Assembly: GCF_013363755.1 (NCBI RefSeq)
Contig: NZ_CP054840.1
Location: forward strand, 4,062,001 to 4,126,000
Origin: Comamonas antarctica
GTDB lineage: Bacteria > Pseudomonadota > Gammaproteobacteria > Burkholderiales > Burkholderiaceae_C
Length of the DNA: 64,000 nt
Reading direction: 5' to 3'
Below, in pieces: positions 63,246 through 64,000 of the stretch. The stretch's first letter is position 1; the number at the start of each line of letters is the position of its first letter. The position numbers were made by a program, and so were the translations under genes. The notes under the pieces are model-generated. The model saw only the letters and a program-made list of their open reading frames with translations. It was not told where the DNA came from and ran no database searches.

Positions 63246-64000
63246 TTAGGAAATTCGACGATTGGCGCTTATCACGATTTTGTCAAGTGCAATGTTGATC
63301 TGACCGCCTGTGATAATCTGGATTTCGAAATTGATGATGGGCTTATCTATTGAAAAATTGATTTCTTTCAATGTGGAACCTGATCTTGGAACGGAAATAT
63401 ATTCAATGCTATGTGATCCATCAGTATGCTTTAAAAAAACATCCATTACATCCGCACTATTCGTGTCGCTGCAGTTGCCTGTGATCTTTAGATTATAACT
63501 GTTGGATGCCAAACCGATGTATGGGCCAAAGAGTAGAACACCTTCGCGACCATCGGTTGCGACTGTATTCCCAATGCGAGTTCCTACTACACTACGGAAA
63601 CTTTTATCGATCGCATCGAATGTTAATTTTATTCCATAAAACTCGTTGATTTCCCGAAATGATCCAATCAGGAAGTTAATTTGTTTGGACAAGTTCTTGT
63701 AATCATGCGAGTCCAACCATAGCTGACGCCTGATAATCGACTTCTTCAATGTGGCATCACCAGTCTTCACGATGTTTTCCACATTTGTTAGAGCCGCTGC
63801 AATGTCCTCGATGGAAGTGGATTTTGCTTTTATCACCAAGTCATCGATGTCACGGAAGATGTTCAGCGGCGTGACAAGTACCAGCTTTTTAGAAGCCAGT
63901 CCCAGCCTGATGGCACCACTAGCCGACTCTCCGGTTTCCTGATATGGATAAACAACGACGTCTGATTTGGAAAGATAACCTAGGCTCTCCTCGTCCGATA
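63246..64000 (-). CDS. Glycosyltransferase with C-terminal beta-sandwich (partial, N-terminus beyond window)
   Basis: The frame is open to the right edge, so at least 250 residues of the C-terminus are visible. A first in-frame start-like codon is TTG 63839, but coding continues upstream: LGYLSKSDVVVYPYQETGES, then SGAIRLGLASKKLVLVTPLNIF and RDIDD are visible, a GT4-type donor-binding lobe (with the E-S-A-S-G segment). Residues after about position 63,640 (downward) are a beta-rich region (LKITGNCSDTNSADVMDVFLKHTDGS) with a conserved closing strand. It ends 15 bp before gmd. Composition is AT-rich. The N-terminal half and exact family are out of view. Confidence 0.7.
   Translation of the reverse strand, partial: SDEESLGYLSKSDVVVYPYQETGESASGAIRLGLASKKLVLVTPLNIFRDIDDLVIKAKSTSIEDIAAALTNVENIVKTGDATLKKSIIRRQLWLDSHDYKNLSKQINFLIGSFREINEFYGIKLTFDAIDKSFRSVVGTRIGNTVATDGREGVLLFGPYIGLASNSYNLKITGNCSDTNSADVMDVFLKHTDGSHSIEYISVPRSGSTLKEINFSIDKPIINFEIQIITGGQINIALDKIVISANRRIS

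Overview
The window is GC-rich chromosomal DNA of a beta-proteobacterium. The gene set and style (parA, an alpha/beta hydrolase and parB next to rsmG-mnmG, tightly overlapping ATGA junctions, YdhP-like and LysE exporters, short 'CGTTCGTCCTGAGC...GAACG' palindromic repeats) suggest a Burkholderiales member, probably Comamonadaceae. This is inference from gene content; no 16S gene is present. No tRNA, rRNA, CRISPR array or insertion sequence was seen.

Left part (1-31 kb): the end of an AraC regulator; two lipoproteins; a divergent LysR regulator and MFS exporter; a tail-to-tail pair of paralogous argininosuccinate-lyase-like enzymes, one with a signal peptide; the partition and origin-domain block parB, hydrolase, parA, LysE exporter, rsmG, mnmG; a glutathione transferase; an Old Yellow Enzyme; a chemotaxis receptor; a copper module (copA, copZ, cueR, two CueR-type operators); and a TetR-controlled operon of a five-gene LIV-type ABC transporter plus acyl-CoA ligase, followed by a thiolase. 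RdgC, a Spy-like periplasmic protein and PagL follow. Two perfect and three imperfect parS sites lie between 10.3 and 26 kb.

Middle (32-36.6 kb): two long, AT-richer gene-free stretches flank dinG. The first looks like a replication origin. It has six perfect and two near-perfect DnaA boxes, a consensus IHF site, and two copies of one module: DnaA box, exactly 12 bp, then an identical 17-bp CTA-trinucleotide tract resembling DnaA-trios. Three more boxes lie at 35.9-36.1 kb.

Right part (36.6-64 kb): after a membrane GGDEF protein comes a capsule-type polysaccharide locus. A 2,533-residue reducing polyketide synthase, an AONS-family enzyme and an E2-type acyltransferase form a plus-strand unit resembling the Sinorhizobium rkpA/rkpG lipid-carrier genes. 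After a terC gene, a long minus-strand series encodes an LtaS/sulfatase-superfamily membrane protein, an SDR, KpsS, a one-module KpsC, two GT4 glycosyltransferases, an outer-membrane export lipoprotein, an Rmd-like reductase, a phosphomannomutase, an APS kinase, a sulfotransferase fused to a Wzt-C-like domain and an Ig-like domain, GDP-mannose dehydratase, and a glycosyltransferase cut by the window edge. Together they predict a lipid-anchored, Kdo-linked, 6-deoxymannose-containing and probably sulfated surface polysaccharide. The DNA from about 59.9 kb to the right edge is clearly AT-richer than the rest, which suggests an acquired variable region.
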